Part shown: positions 22,353 through 29,058 of the stretch, in pieces | How positions within the stretch are numbered: the first letter of the stretch is position 1 | How the letters are laid out: the number at the start of each line of letters is the position of its first letter | Virus record (IMG/VR): IMGVR_UViG_3300042914_002581 | Span: 1 to 32,623 of that record | Length of the DNA stretch: 32,623 nucleotides | Reading direction: 5' to 3' (one strand) | DNA from: a virus | Made by a program: the position numbers and the translations under genes | Notes under the pieces: generated by a model | The model's database searches: none | Told to the model about the DNA's origin: nothing | The model's input: only the letters and a program-made list of their open reading frames with translations

Positions 22353-22871
22353 ATGCCTGCATTACCAAGATTAACTGCTTTCAGCCTTGGAACTTCACAG
22401 CTTGTCCTTACCTACGCTGATGGGAGGATTTTCTATGTGAACTATGCTGATATTATCACCGTTGAACTTGACCCTACCTCTGGGGAAACGTTAGTCCGTA
22501 TTTATGCCGAGGGGGAGGTTAGCGTTACCTTAACGGCTTCCAATACTGATTTGGTGGCATTAGGAACTACGGCTACTGCCTTCATTACCAACTTAAACCT
22601 TAAACTCGCATACTCCGCTTCTGCCCCTACCCTTGGCTCTAAAATGGAGTTGGTTACAGGCTCGGTTACTGGAAAGGTTTACACCGCCATTATGGTGAAT
22701 GCCTCTACTTCTTTCACGACTTTAACCGATAGTGGTGGCGTTCCTATGCTCACCGCTATGAATTTAACGGGCATTACCGTTTATACCGGAATGATTATCC
22801 GTGCTAATGAGGGCAAGACTATCGCTTCGGTAACTGTTTCAGGGGGTAATGTATTTGGATATTTCAACTAA
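22353..22871 (+). CDS. Structural protein of unknown fold, tail-associated
   Basis: 172 residues, all-beta, Thr/Ala/Val-rich, without cysteines. The N-terminal half has strands resembling a beta-barrel (SQLVLTYADGRIFYVNYADI). The C-terminal half (TSFTTLTDSGGVPMLTAMNL, then GITVYTGMIIRANEGKTIAS and VSGGNVFGYFN) is a pattern often seen in phage structural proteins beside fibre genes. It lies between two fibre-type genes and is transcribed from its own promoter. A role in fibre attachment or as a minor fibre is plausible but not shown. Confidence 0.5.
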   Translation: MPALPRLTAFSLGTSQLVLTYADGRIFYVNYADIITVELDPTSGETLVRIYAEGEVSVTLTASNTDLVALGTTATAFITNLNLKLAYSASAPTLGSKMELVTGSVTGKVYTAIMVNASTSFTTLTDSGGVPMLTAMNLTGITVYTGMIIRANEGKTIASVTVSGGNVFGYFN

Positions 22872-22873
22872 CT

Positions 22874-24952
22874 ATGGCTTTAATACCTGGTTTCTCCATA
22901 AATGGGAATGCTCTTCATGTTACTCGGAACTATTCCGAGGATGATGCCGATGCTTTTGCAAGGGCGCAAGTTGATGCTGGCTCTCGTGAGTTTTCAGGTG
23001 GCTGTTTAGATGGAAGGGTATTTGATTTAAGGGGTAGGACTACGGTTCAGCCTTCCATATTGATTGTCCCTCAATTAACGAGGAATGGGGTGGCTTACAA
23101 TCAACTCCCCAATACGCGCACCAACTTCATTCAAAACAACACGATGACAGGTGCGACTGGTTCGGTAGCACCTACAACTTGGAGTGTTGTCGCGCCACCT
23201 TCTGGGATTACTATTGGCTATTCAGCGAGCGGCCAGACGACTGCGGCTGATGGCACGTTGGTGGACTACATTGACGTAACGGTAAGCGGCACGGCATTGG
23301 CTTCGGGTAATTTTAATTTGCGGCCTGAACCTGTGACTTCAACTGTCAGCGGTAATTTGTTATTTGCCTCAGGGATGACGTACACGGCCAGTTTCTATAT
23401 GTCTTTATTGTCTGGGTCGGTTTCGGGAGTTAGTCCTAACTATCAAATTCAAGAGGTTTCAGGAACAACATTTGTGGCTGGCACTTCATTAGATTTATCG
23501 GCGATTACATCAAATCTTACAAGGTATAGTCTTACGAGAACGCTTGTAGGCACAGGCGGTGCTGATAGAATTAGAACGCGTTATGGACACGCCATAGCAA
23601 GCGGTCAGGTGTTGAACTACACGATTCGCATAGCATCTCCGCAGTTGGAAAAGGGTAGTGTTGCTACGCCTGTCATCCGAACGGCAAGTGGATTTGTGAG
23701 CGTTGATATGCTTGGAGTGGCGAGAGATGGCGCACCGCCTGACTTCACCTTCACGCGAGCGACCACCGCCACGCGGGTGAATGCGAGTGGCTTGATTGAA
23801 AGTGTGGCTTCGGGATTGCTTCGCTTGGATTACCCAGTTACAGGCGGTTGCCCAGCCGCGTTGATTGAGGCGAGTGGGACGAATGTTGTTGTGCAAAGTC
23901 AAAACTGGCTTGCGAGTGGGTGGAGGTCTGATGCATCATCAAACGTCACAACGGCAACAGGAACAACTGGAACGCTTGACCCGCTTGGCACGAATACGGC
24001 TAATGCAATTAGTCCTACAAGTGGGAATGTAGGTCACTTGAAAGTCAGTAATGATGGCTTGATAAATTTTACAAGCGGCACGATTCACACGTTTTCGGGA
24101 TTCTTCAAACAAGGCACAGGAAGTGCAGGAAGGTATGTGCAAGTAACACCACCTATTGCAACATTTACGCAAGGATTCTATGCAAATTTTGATTTACAAT
24201 TAGGAACGATTGCGGCCACAGGTTCGGTTAGTGCTGATAGCAACAGGGCTGCAAGCATTGAAAATTACGGCAATGGATGGTATAGATGCAGGGTTACAGC
24301 AACTTGCAATGTTACTACTACAAGCGTTGGATTTGTTGCTAATTTAATTACCGCAAGCGGAGATACTCGTGGCCCTTCTTTTGCAGGTACAACTACTGAC
24401 ATTCTCTACGGCTGGGGCGCACAACTCGAAACAGGCGCAATCCCTACTTCGTACATCCCCACGACTGCGGCATCCGCAACCCGCGCCGCGGAGGTTTGCA
24501 CAGTGTCGGGGGTGAGTGGGTATATCGGGCAGACACAAGGAACGCTGTATGCGGAGTTTGAAATGCGAACTGATACAAGTACGAGGCGAATTTTGGCGGT
24601 TAGCGATGGAAATCAATCAAATAGAATAATGCTTGTTTATTCAGGTAATGCGTTAAGAGCGCAAATTCAAAGTACAACTATTTCTTTGGGCAACCCTGCC
24701 GATGGATTTCATAAAGTTGCATTTGCCTACGAACAAAATGGCGCAAGCGGAACAATGACGGCAAGTTTAGATGGTGGGGCGGTAGTTTCAGGAACATCGG
24801 CGGCATACCCGACCACATTAAATACCGTTAATGTAGGCAAGATTGAAGATACGACAACAACAAGCCTAATCAATTCACGCCTCCGCGCCGCCGCAATTTA
24901 CACCACAAGGCTATCGAATGACCAACTCGCCAATATAACCCGACTAACGTAA
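22874..24952 (+). CDS. Tail fibre with tandem carbohydrate-binding-like modules and a LamG-like C-terminus
   Basis: 692 residues. After an N-terminal head (1-75) there are two related beta-sandwich modules: residues about 80-270, opening NTRTNFIQNN and closing with IASPQLEKGSVATPVIRTA, and about 330-540, opening GTNVVVQSQNW and closing with YGWGAQLETGAIPTSYIPTT. Both resemble carbohydrate-binding domains of phage fibres. The last 140 residues (GTLYAEFEMRTDTSTRRILA, FHKVAFAYEQNG, then LRAAAIYTTRLSNDQL) look like a concanavalin A/LamG-like domain. The protein probably binds host glycans. Codon and base composition become visibly more G+C-rich (GCG, CGC codons) from about 23660, suggesting domain exchange. 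It shares one base with the next gene (TAATG). Confidence 0.7.
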   Translation: MALIPGFSINGNALHVTRNYSEDDADAFARAQVDAGSREFSGGCLDGRVFDLRGRTTVQPSILIVPQLTRNGVAYNQLPNTRTNFIQNNTMTGATGSVAPTTWSVVAPPSGITIGYSASGQTTAADGTLVDYIDVTVSGTALASGNFNLRPEPVTSTVSGNLLFASGMTYTASFYMSLLSGSVSGVSPNYQIQEVSGTTFVAGTSLDLSAITSNLTRYSLTRTLVGTGGADRIRTRYGHAIASGQVLNYTIRIASPQLEKGSVATPVIRTASGFVSVDMLGVARDGAPPDFTFTRATTATRVNASGLIESVASGLLRLDYPVTGGCPAALIEASGTNVVVQSQNWLASGWRSDASSNVTTATGTTGTLDPLGTNTANAISPTSGNVGHLKVSNDGLINFTSGTIHTFSGFFKQGTGSAGRYVQVTPPIATFTQGFYANFDLQLGTIAATGSVSADSNRAASIENYGNGWYRCRVTATCNVTTTSVGFVANLITASGDTRGPSFAGTTTDILYGWGAQLETGAIPTSYIPTTAASATRAAEVCTVSGVSGYIGQTQGTLYAEFEMRTDTSTRRILAVSDGNQSNRIMLVYSGNALRAQIQSTTISLGNPADGFHKVAFAYEQNGASGTMTASLDGGAVVSGTSAAYPTTLNTVNVGKIEDTTTTSLINSRLRAAAIYTTRLSNDQLANITRLT

Positions 24953-25209
24953 TGGCCACATTCCGCAAATACGCTTTCCCAACCCAAGCCGAATTTGAGG
25001 CTTTCTATCAACTATCGCAACCCGATGCCACCTGCGTTGAGTTGGGCGAAATAGACAACACCTACTGCGTGGACTTGCTGTGGGATGACCAACCCGCACC
25101 CGATTGGGAGCAGTTTGAAACGTGGCCACCTCCCGTGGGCGTGCATACCTTCCTTGGTTGGGACGAGGCCTATACAAACGACTATAACGAGCGAAAAAAC
25201 GCTAATTAG
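24952..25209 (+). CDS. Small protein downstream of the tail fibre, unknown
   Basis: 85 residues, acidic and rich in aromatic residues and proline (DDQPAPDWEQFETWPPPVGV, HTFLGWDEAY). It is coupled to the fibre gene by TAATG and shares its raised G+C content, so the two probably moved together. Possible roles are fibre chaperone or fibre accessory protein; nothing in the sequence proves either. Its last codons contain the GAAAAAAC box of the following promoter. Confidence 0.5.
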   Translation: MATFRKYAFPTQAEFEAFYQLSQPDATCVELGEIDNTYCVDLLWDDQPAPDWEQFETWPPPVGVHTFLGWDEAYTNDYNERKNAN

Positions 25210-25225
25210 AGGCTTATTATATTTG
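25193..25225 (+). promoter_or_regulatory. Lysis-cassette promoter: GAAAAAAC box plus -7 box TATATTTG
   Basis: GAAAAAAC at 25193-25200 and the exact -7 box TATATTTG at 25218-25225, with a 17-nt spacer. The leader before the ATG at 25246 is about 15 nt. Confidence 0.68.
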
Positions 25226-25245
25226 TGCCGTTAAAAAGATAGACA

Positions 25246-25575
25246 ATGAACTCTTTTGAAGAAATACGGCAACATCTAATGTCTTTAGGGATAAACTTAG
25301 GCTTAGCCATAAGTGGTTTCTTCGGCTCTCTTTTAATACTCGGAAGGGCTAAGGATTGGAGGCAGAGGTTACTCGCTGTATGTGCAGGTACTCTATCTGC
25401 TACCTACCTCACTCCGATTGCTATGGACATAGTAGAACTCGGGATTGATGGAGCAGAACACGGATTTGCCTTTATACTCGGCTACTCTGGACTTACCGTA
25501 GTTGAGTACATTGAGAAAAAATACATCGACAAAATTAAATCTAAGACAGATGCCACTAACGAAAGCCAAGGGTAA
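25246..25575 (+). CDS. Candidate holin (small membrane protein)
   Basis: 109 residues with three candidate hydrophobic segments: LGINLGLAISGFFGSLLILG (about 14-33), LLAVCAGTLSATYLTPIAMD (about 43-62) and HGFAFILGYSGLTVVEYI (about 72-89), then a charged, Lys-rich C-terminus. Size, topology and position at the end of the late block beside a spanin-like gene fit a holin that permeabilises the inner membrane at lysis. A pinholin or another small membrane protein is possible. It has its own promoter at 25193-25225. The downstream gene starts within its last 26 nt. Confidence 0.6.
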   Translation: MNSFEEIRQHLMSLGINLGLAISGFFGSLLILGRAKDWRQRLLAVCAGTLSATYLTPIAMDIVELGIDGAEHGFAFILGYSGLTVVEYIEKKYIDKIKSKTDATNESQG

Positions 25576-25711
25576 GGGGGGAATGCGTAAGGCGGTAGCC
25601 GCCAATATCTCCGAACTAACGAAAGCCAACAAGGAAAAGCCTATGGGCAAGAAAAGGAGTAGGAAGCAGATAGCTGCTATCGCCTACTCCGCTGCTCGTA
25701 AACGGAAATGA
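25550..25711 (+). CDS. Small, very basic protein (DUF6496-like), unknown
   Basis: 53 residues from the ATG at 25550; an earlier in-frame start at 25502 would lie further inside the holin gene and is not favoured. More than a quarter of residues are Lys or Arg, ending in KKRSRKQIAAIAYSAARKRK. A phage family of such short basic proteins with a K-Q-x-x-A-I-A motif is known, with no settled function; nucleic-acid binding is likely from charge. It overlaps the holin gene by 26 nt and the next gene by four. It contains a 15-bp direct repeat 60 bp apart, suggesting an internal duplication. Confidence 0.6.
   Translation: MPLTKAKGKGGMRKAVAANISELTKANKEKPMGKKRSRKQIAAIAYSAARKRK
25555..25629 (+). repeat. 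15-bp direct repeat, 60 bp apart, inside the small basic gene
   Basis: ACTAACGAAAGCCAA occurs at 25555-25569 and 25615-25629. The spacing is exactly 20 codons in the same frame, encoding LTKA both times. The first copy also overlaps the end of the holin gene. Confidence 0.8.
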
Positions 25712-26226
25712 AAGACCAAGCCTATCGGATTATCCTTGCCTTAGCCATCTTGCTTTGGGTGTACTGGCTATATTCCGACTACACAAAAAAGACCGAAGAG
25801 AAAGTTCGCTCCGAAGAAGCCTCTGCCTACCAAGAAGAGGTCAAAAAGAAGGATATTCAAATTAAGCATTTAGAGGCTCGTAGAGACACGATTAGGGATA
25901 CGATGGTAGTAGTACAGCAGAGATGGAGAGAACGCATCGTAGAAGTGCTAAAAACGGCTAAAAACGACACGATAGAAGTTCCTGTTTACCTGCCCATGCA
26001 ATTAGACTCGTGTAGGGAGGTTGGTTTATTGGCTATGGAGCGTTTGGAGCTTGCTGAAATTCAGATACGGACTTATAGGGATTCGGATACTTTGGCTTCT
26101 ATGCGGATAGCGACTTTGGAGGAGCAGTTGAGTGAGTGTGCTCGTAGGAGTGAGCGTAGGAGGAAGGTTTTGAATACGGCACTCAAAGTGGGTGCTGGGG
26201 CGGCTTTAATTATAGCCATCCAATAA
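25708..26226 (+). CDS. Spanin-like membrane-anchored coiled-coil protein
   Basis: 172 residues. An N-terminal transmembrane segment (IILALAILLWVYWLY, residues 8-22) is followed by a long charged periplasmic-type coiled coil (about 25-155) and a second short hydrophobic segment at the C-terminus (LKVGAGAALIIAI). A membrane-anchored coiled coil next to a holin is the plan of an inner-membrane spanin (Rz) that helps disrupt the outer membrane. The extra C-terminal hydrophobic end is unusual for classical Rz and could allow a unimolecular spanin-like action. No separate lipoprotein partner (Rz1) was seen in another frame. It overlaps the small basic gene by four bases and converges directly on a minus-strand gene. 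Confidence 0.6.
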   Translation: MKDQAYRIILALAILLWVYWLYSDYTKKTEEKVRSEEASAYQEEVKKKDIQIKHLEARRDTIRDTMVVVQQRWRERIVEVLKTAKNDTIEVPVYLPMQLDSCREVGLLAMERLELAEIQIRTYRDSDTLASMRIATLEEQLSECARRSERRRKVLNTALKVGAGAALIIAIQ

Positions 26227-26433
26227 TCATAGGAACAGAATATCGTTTATATCTATCCCATTCGACTCTATAATTGAGCGGATGTTATCCCTCCATTCTA
26301 TGTCTTGGTTGCCTTCTGCGAGGCTATAAAGCTCTTGTAGGGCTGTTGCCAATGCATCTGCCTTGATAGCCCTTCGGAAGATTAGGGATTCCCCTAAATC
26401 GCTCAAATCGAACTCTAATGTGGCTTTAGCCAT
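26227..26433 (-). CDS. Small leftward protein of unknown function
   Basis: 68 residues, acidic, mostly helical (FRRAIKADALATALQELYSL); family not recognised. It has its own promoter 25 nt upstream (26458-26465). Its stop codon directly abuts the stop of the rightward spanin-like gene, with no base between, so the two mRNAs must overlap or terminate inside genes. It is the last gene of the leftward block. Confidence 0.6.
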   Translation of the reverse strand: MAKATLEFDLSDLGESLIFRRAIKADALATALQELYSLAEGNQDIEWRDNIRSIIESNGIDINDILFL

Positions 26434-26457
26434 AATGTTTATTTAGTAGTGCTGATA

Positions 26458-26465
26458 CAAATCTA
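26458..26465 (-). promoter_or_regulatory. Leftward promoter -7 box TAGATTTG
   Basis: Exact TAnnTTTG match on the minus strand upstream of the 68-residue gene, giving a leader of roughly 20 nt. It lies at the stop of the upstream leftward gene and lacks the GAAAAAAC box. Confidence 0.55.
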
Positions 26466-26466
26466 C

Positions 26467-26649
26467 CTACTTTTCAGCCTTAATCTTCTCGATATATACC
26501 ACGGCATCCATCAACTCCTCTTGCAGATGCTGAATCCACTCGATGAAGGTAAGGTCATCGCGCTCCATCGTTGTGCCGTACTTGCGTTTGCCCGCCTCGG
26601 CTCTTGTCCGAAATTGGTCAATAACTGACTCGACTATCTTATCGCTCAT
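26467..26649 (-). CDS. Small phage protein with RTxAGxxKYGTTMxRDDL signature, MazG-like helix
   Basis: 60 residues from the ATG at 26649, which overlaps the upstream stop as ATGA; a longer reading from 26769 would sit inside the neighbouring gene. The segment RTRAEAGKRKYGTTMERDDL followed by EWIQHLQEELMDAVVYIEK is a recurrent phage signature. The E-E-L-x-D spacing recalls all-alpha NTP pyrophosphohydrolases, and a MazG-like gene lies two genes upstream, so a nucleotide-related role is possible. At 60 residues it would be only part of such a fold. Function is otherwise unknown. Confidence 0.6.
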   Translation of the reverse strand: MSDKIVESVIDQFRTRAEAGKRKYGTTMERDDLTFIEWIQHLQEELMDAVVYIEKIKAEK

Positions 26650-26933
26650 GCAAACAAAAATTGATGCAGTTCTTCCACCGTGCGGCAAATCTCTTTCCCA
26701 TCCTTGTCCCACATCTTCAAATCCGCACGTCTCCCAAAATCCTTCTCGTACATCCACCAAGTCAAGCACTCGTACTGCTCTTCATTAAATACGTGCTTCA
26801 ACAGAAGTTCGATGACTTCTTGTGCGCTTTCTCTAAATTCGGTCAGGTCGATTCCGAGTTTGTAAGCCTCCCGCGTTCTTTTGTTATCCGCATCCATCAG
26901 GTTCAGCAGGTGCGTTAGTTCTTCAATGGTCAT
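26646..26933 (-). CDS. Conserved-type small phage protein, unknown
   Basis: 95 residues: helical N-terminus with an IDLTEFRESAQEVIELLLKH segment, then NEEQYECLTWWMYEKDFG and a C-terminal domain MWDKDGKEICRTVEELHQFL. This order is common in small phage early proteins of unknown function. It starts in an ATGA overlap with the MazG-like gene and ends in one with the 60-residue gene, so the three are co-translated. No catalytic motif is visible. Confidence 0.6.
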   Translation of the reverse strand: MTIEELTHLLNLMDADNKRTREAYKLGIDLTEFRESAQEVIELLLKHVFNEEQYECLTWWMYEKDFGRRADLKMWDKDGKEICRTVEELHQFLFA

Positions 26934-27235
26934 AGGTTGTCTTTTATAAAAACGCCATCTACTTTTTTGCCAGTACGACCTTTAATCTCATCATAGGCTA
27001 CTTCAAGGGCATCCACCAATGAAACATTCCTTTGCTCGGCAAGGATGATTAGGGTTACTAAAACATCTCCGAAGGCATCAATCTCCTCTGCTCTTTTGCC
27101 CTTGGCGATAGCGCCGCATAGCTCTCCAAGTTCTTCCACCACTTTAAGCATTTGCTTGGGGGCGTTTTCGTAGTCGAGCAGTCCTTTATCGTCTGCCCAT
27201 TGAACTACATTTTCTTTTAGTTGTTCGAAGTTCAT
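26930..27235 (-). CDS. MazG-like nucleotide pyrophosphohydrolase
   Basis: 101 residues, a single MazG-type domain. KVVEELGELCGAIAKG (residues 31-46) supplies the first acidic cluster (E34, E35, E38) and EEIDAFGDVLVTLIILAE (50-67) the second (E51, D54, D58), the metal-binding arrangement of all-alpha NTP pyrophosphohydrolases. The C-terminal SLVDALEVAYDEIKGRTGK is typical of the family. Such enzymes hydrolyse NTPs or dNTPs, or lower (p)ppGpp signalling, in phage-infected cells. It lies one base after the ParB-like gene and overlaps the next by four. Confidence 0.85.
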   Translation of the reverse strand: MNFEQLKENVVQWADDKGLLDYENAPKQMLKVVEELGELCGAIAKGKRAEEIDAFGDVLVTLIILAEQRNVSLVDALEVAYDEIKGRTGKKVDGVFIKDNL

Positions 27236-27236
27236 A

Positions 27237-27863
27237 TTATTGGTTTTTAATGATTTCCATTACTGATAGCATCCCCACTTCTAAACTCTCCCCATCCCCT
27301 TGATTGAGAAGGAAGTCGGTTATTTCCGCATGTTGAGCCGAGGTTACTTTTAAGATTATCTTCTTGTTGGGCTTGTCGTTCTCGTTTGGCTCATCCTCCC
27401 CAGAGTTGTAGTTCAAGTCCTCAAACTTCTCCAAGGTGTTCCATAAGTCTAATCCCATAGCCTCGAGCATCTCTTGCTCCCAATCGTTTGCTAATAGGTC
27501 ATAGTCGTATGAGCCGAAGGAGGCGTTATCGAGAATGACTATCTTTTTAAGCGTTTCTACGCTCGTAGAGGCATCCAAAATCTTACAAGGTACACTTGCT
27601 ATCCCCAAGTCTTTGAGTGCGTATAAGCGCATATTTCCGCCTATTACGATATACATCTGCTGAGAGGGGTTATCGCCTTTCTCCTTGAATGGGAATACAA
27701 CGAGTTCCTTGATTTTAAGCATTTCAGGGTTGTCCTCTATGCTCTTTTTGAGCTTATCGAACTTCTCATCTTTGATGTGCCTTGGGTTCTTGGGCAGTCC
27801 CTCGATTTGTCCGAGGTTGTTTCTGAGTTGATAGACCATTAAGGTCTTAGTTTCTTTGAGCAT
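27237..27863 (-). CDS. ParB/Srx-like nuclease domain protein (IbrB-like partner)
   Basis: 208 residues. The N-terminal half has the ParB/sulfiredoxin fold signature: GLPKNPRHIKDEKFDKLKKS (22-41), a strand ELVVFPF, then IGGNMRLYALKDLGIASVPC (74-93), where GGNxRLxAL matches the nucleotide-binding G-(E/G)-x-R-x-x-A motif. The C-terminal half is acidic, without an obvious helix-turn-helix, so it is not a classical partition protein. It is encoded 3 nt after a PAPS-reductase-family gene; this pairing matches IbrA/IbrB and similar phage pairs, whose role is thought to be regulation or DNA/nucleotide modification. A second in-frame ATG lies at residue 9. Confidence 0.75.
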   Translation of the reverse strand: MLKETKTLMVYQLRNNLGQIEGLPKNPRHIKDEKFDKLKKSIEDNPEMLKIKELVVFPFKEKGDNPSQQMYIVIGGNMRLYALKDLGIASVPCKILDASTSVETLKKIVILDNASFGSYDYDLLANDWEQEMLEAMGLDLWNTLEKFEDLNYNSGEDEPNENDKPNKKIILKVTSAQHAEITDFLLNQGDGESLEVGMLSVMEIIKNQ

Positions 27864-27866
27864 AGC

Positions 27867-28781
27867 TTAATATATTTCACAAGATTCGTTACAACCAAAG
27901 CCCTCGTCTATATCAAGGCCGTTTATTTGAGTTCCAACGTATTCAATAGCATTATTTATGGGCTCTCCTAACTCCTTGCTTTTAGCGATTTCTCTTACCC
28001 CTTCAACTCCTATTCCTTTATTAAAAAACTTCATGTGAATGTTTCTTTTTAAGAACTCTCTCTTGCTTACAAGCGGAGCTTTATCATAATACTCATTTTC
28101 CCATCTCTCAAAGTTGTTAAAATGCTGTGGATTCTCTTTCATAATCCAAGCAAGAGTTCGAAAACTTTTCTTCCAACAAGTCTTACAATTCCCTTGATAG
28201 CTTTTTAGGTTTAGTCTAAAAGGCATATCTCTCCAAAATGTATTGACCATAGGCTTTGTTACTTCCAATTTCACAAGCGGATAAACAAGCCCCTTGCCTT
28301 TGGCGATAGATGACATTCTATCTATTTCATCAACCCTTATGCCGATTGCAGTAAAATATGTGTTACGCTTCCACCCAGTAAAATTGGTATAATTAGCGAT
28401 TGTATTTGCTTTTAGTACCCTTGAACAACTTGGACTTCCAAAAGTAGGAATACCAAAGTCTTGAATCAATCTTTCAAATGGCTCTCCATTCCTTGAAGCA
28501 TTATTAAAGTTTTTAAGAACAAACTTTCTGTGTTTATACTCAACCCATTTTAAGTTTAAGCCGAACTCTTTATCACATTTGTCTGCAAATACAAGAGTTT
28601 CTTCATTTTCTTCCCCTGTATTAGCAAAAACGCATCGTATTTCGTGTGTTTTGGAGTAGTTTTCAATAATCCATGCAGCCATAAAACCGGATGTTTCTCC
28701 TCCACTAAAAGAAACCAAAATCCTTTTCCGCTCCTTAAACTGAGGAATATCTGCCTTTAATGATAAAAATGGATGTTTCAT
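27867..28781 (-). CDS. PAPS reductase-family / N-type ATP pyrophosphatase (IbrA- or DndC-like)
   Basis: 304 residues. The PP-loop is SFSGGETSG (24-32), with SGGxTS of PAPS-reductase-type enzymes. GIRVDEIDRM (147-156) and PSCSRVLK (117-124) match the adenylate-binding and Cys motifs of the IbrA/DndC branch. Further cysteines in CKTC (199-202) and GCNESC at the C-terminus (297-301) could hold an iron-sulfur cluster. The family activates a substrate by adenylation and transfers or reduces sulfur; in this branch the substrate may be DNA or a nucleotide. It starts as ATGA with the upstream small gene and is followed 3 nt later by a ParB-like gene. Confidence 0.8.
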   Translation of the reverse strand: MKHPFLSLKADIPQFKERKRILVSFSGGETSGFMAAWIIENYSKTHEIRCVFANTGEENEETLVFADKCDKEFGLNLKWVEYKHRKFVLKNFNNASRNGEPFERLIQDFGIPTFGSPSCSRVLKANTIANYTNFTGWKRNTYFTAIGIRVDEIDRMSSIAKGKGLVYPLVKLEVTKPMVNTFWRDMPFRLNLKSYQGNCKTCWKKSFRTLAWIMKENPQHFNNFERWENEYYDKAPLVSKREFLKRNIHMKFFNKGIGVEGVREIAKSKELGEPINNAIEYVGTQINGLDIDEGFGCNESCEIY

Positions 28782-29047
28782 GGCAAACTTATCTCTCCGT
28801 AAAATGGCCTCTTATCCGCGCTCTTATCGCCACGACAAGACCATAGGGCACGAGCAAACCAATTGGGGGAATGTGTTTCGCTCTTAATACCTGCACTACG
28901 AGCGCAGTAGTTATCGCCCTTGGGTGTTCCTGGGGCTATCGTGTACCCTTGTGCTCCAAAGTGAACGGTCTTATCCCCTTTGGTAGCTGTGTACTTCTTC
29001 CCTTTGGCAGTTGAACGGGTTATCTGCCACCCTCTGAACTCAGGCAT
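28778..29047 (-). CDS. Small protein with HFGxxGYTIAPGTxKGDxYCARS motif, unknown
   Basis: 89 residues, basic. It contains GDKTVHFGAQGYTIAPGTPK, then YCARSAGIK and PNWFARALWSC, a pattern shared with small phage proteins (DUF5754-like) of unknown function. The Cys/Arg/His spacing might bind metal or nucleic acid. It overlaps the PAPS-reductase gene by four bases and may be translated with it. No catalytic site can be assigned. Confidence 0.6.
   Translation of the reverse strand: MPEFRGWQITRSTAKGKKYTATKGDKTVHFGAQGYTIAPGTPKGDNYCARSAGIKSETHSPNWFARALWSCRGDKSADKRPFYGEISLP
28784..28791 (-). promoter_or_regulatory. Possible leftward -7 box TAAGTTTG before the PAPS-reductase gene
   Basis: Exact TAnnTTTG match on the minus strand, two bases before the ATG at 28781. 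It lies inside the final codons of the upstream gene, so it may be chance. Confidence 0.25.
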
Positions 29048-29058
29048 ATCGGTTAGTT

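Noticed and set aside
25550-25711. Tandem repeats in the small basic gene as a CRISPR-like or iteron array
   Set aside because: Only two copies, in-frame and coding; an internal gene duplication explains them.
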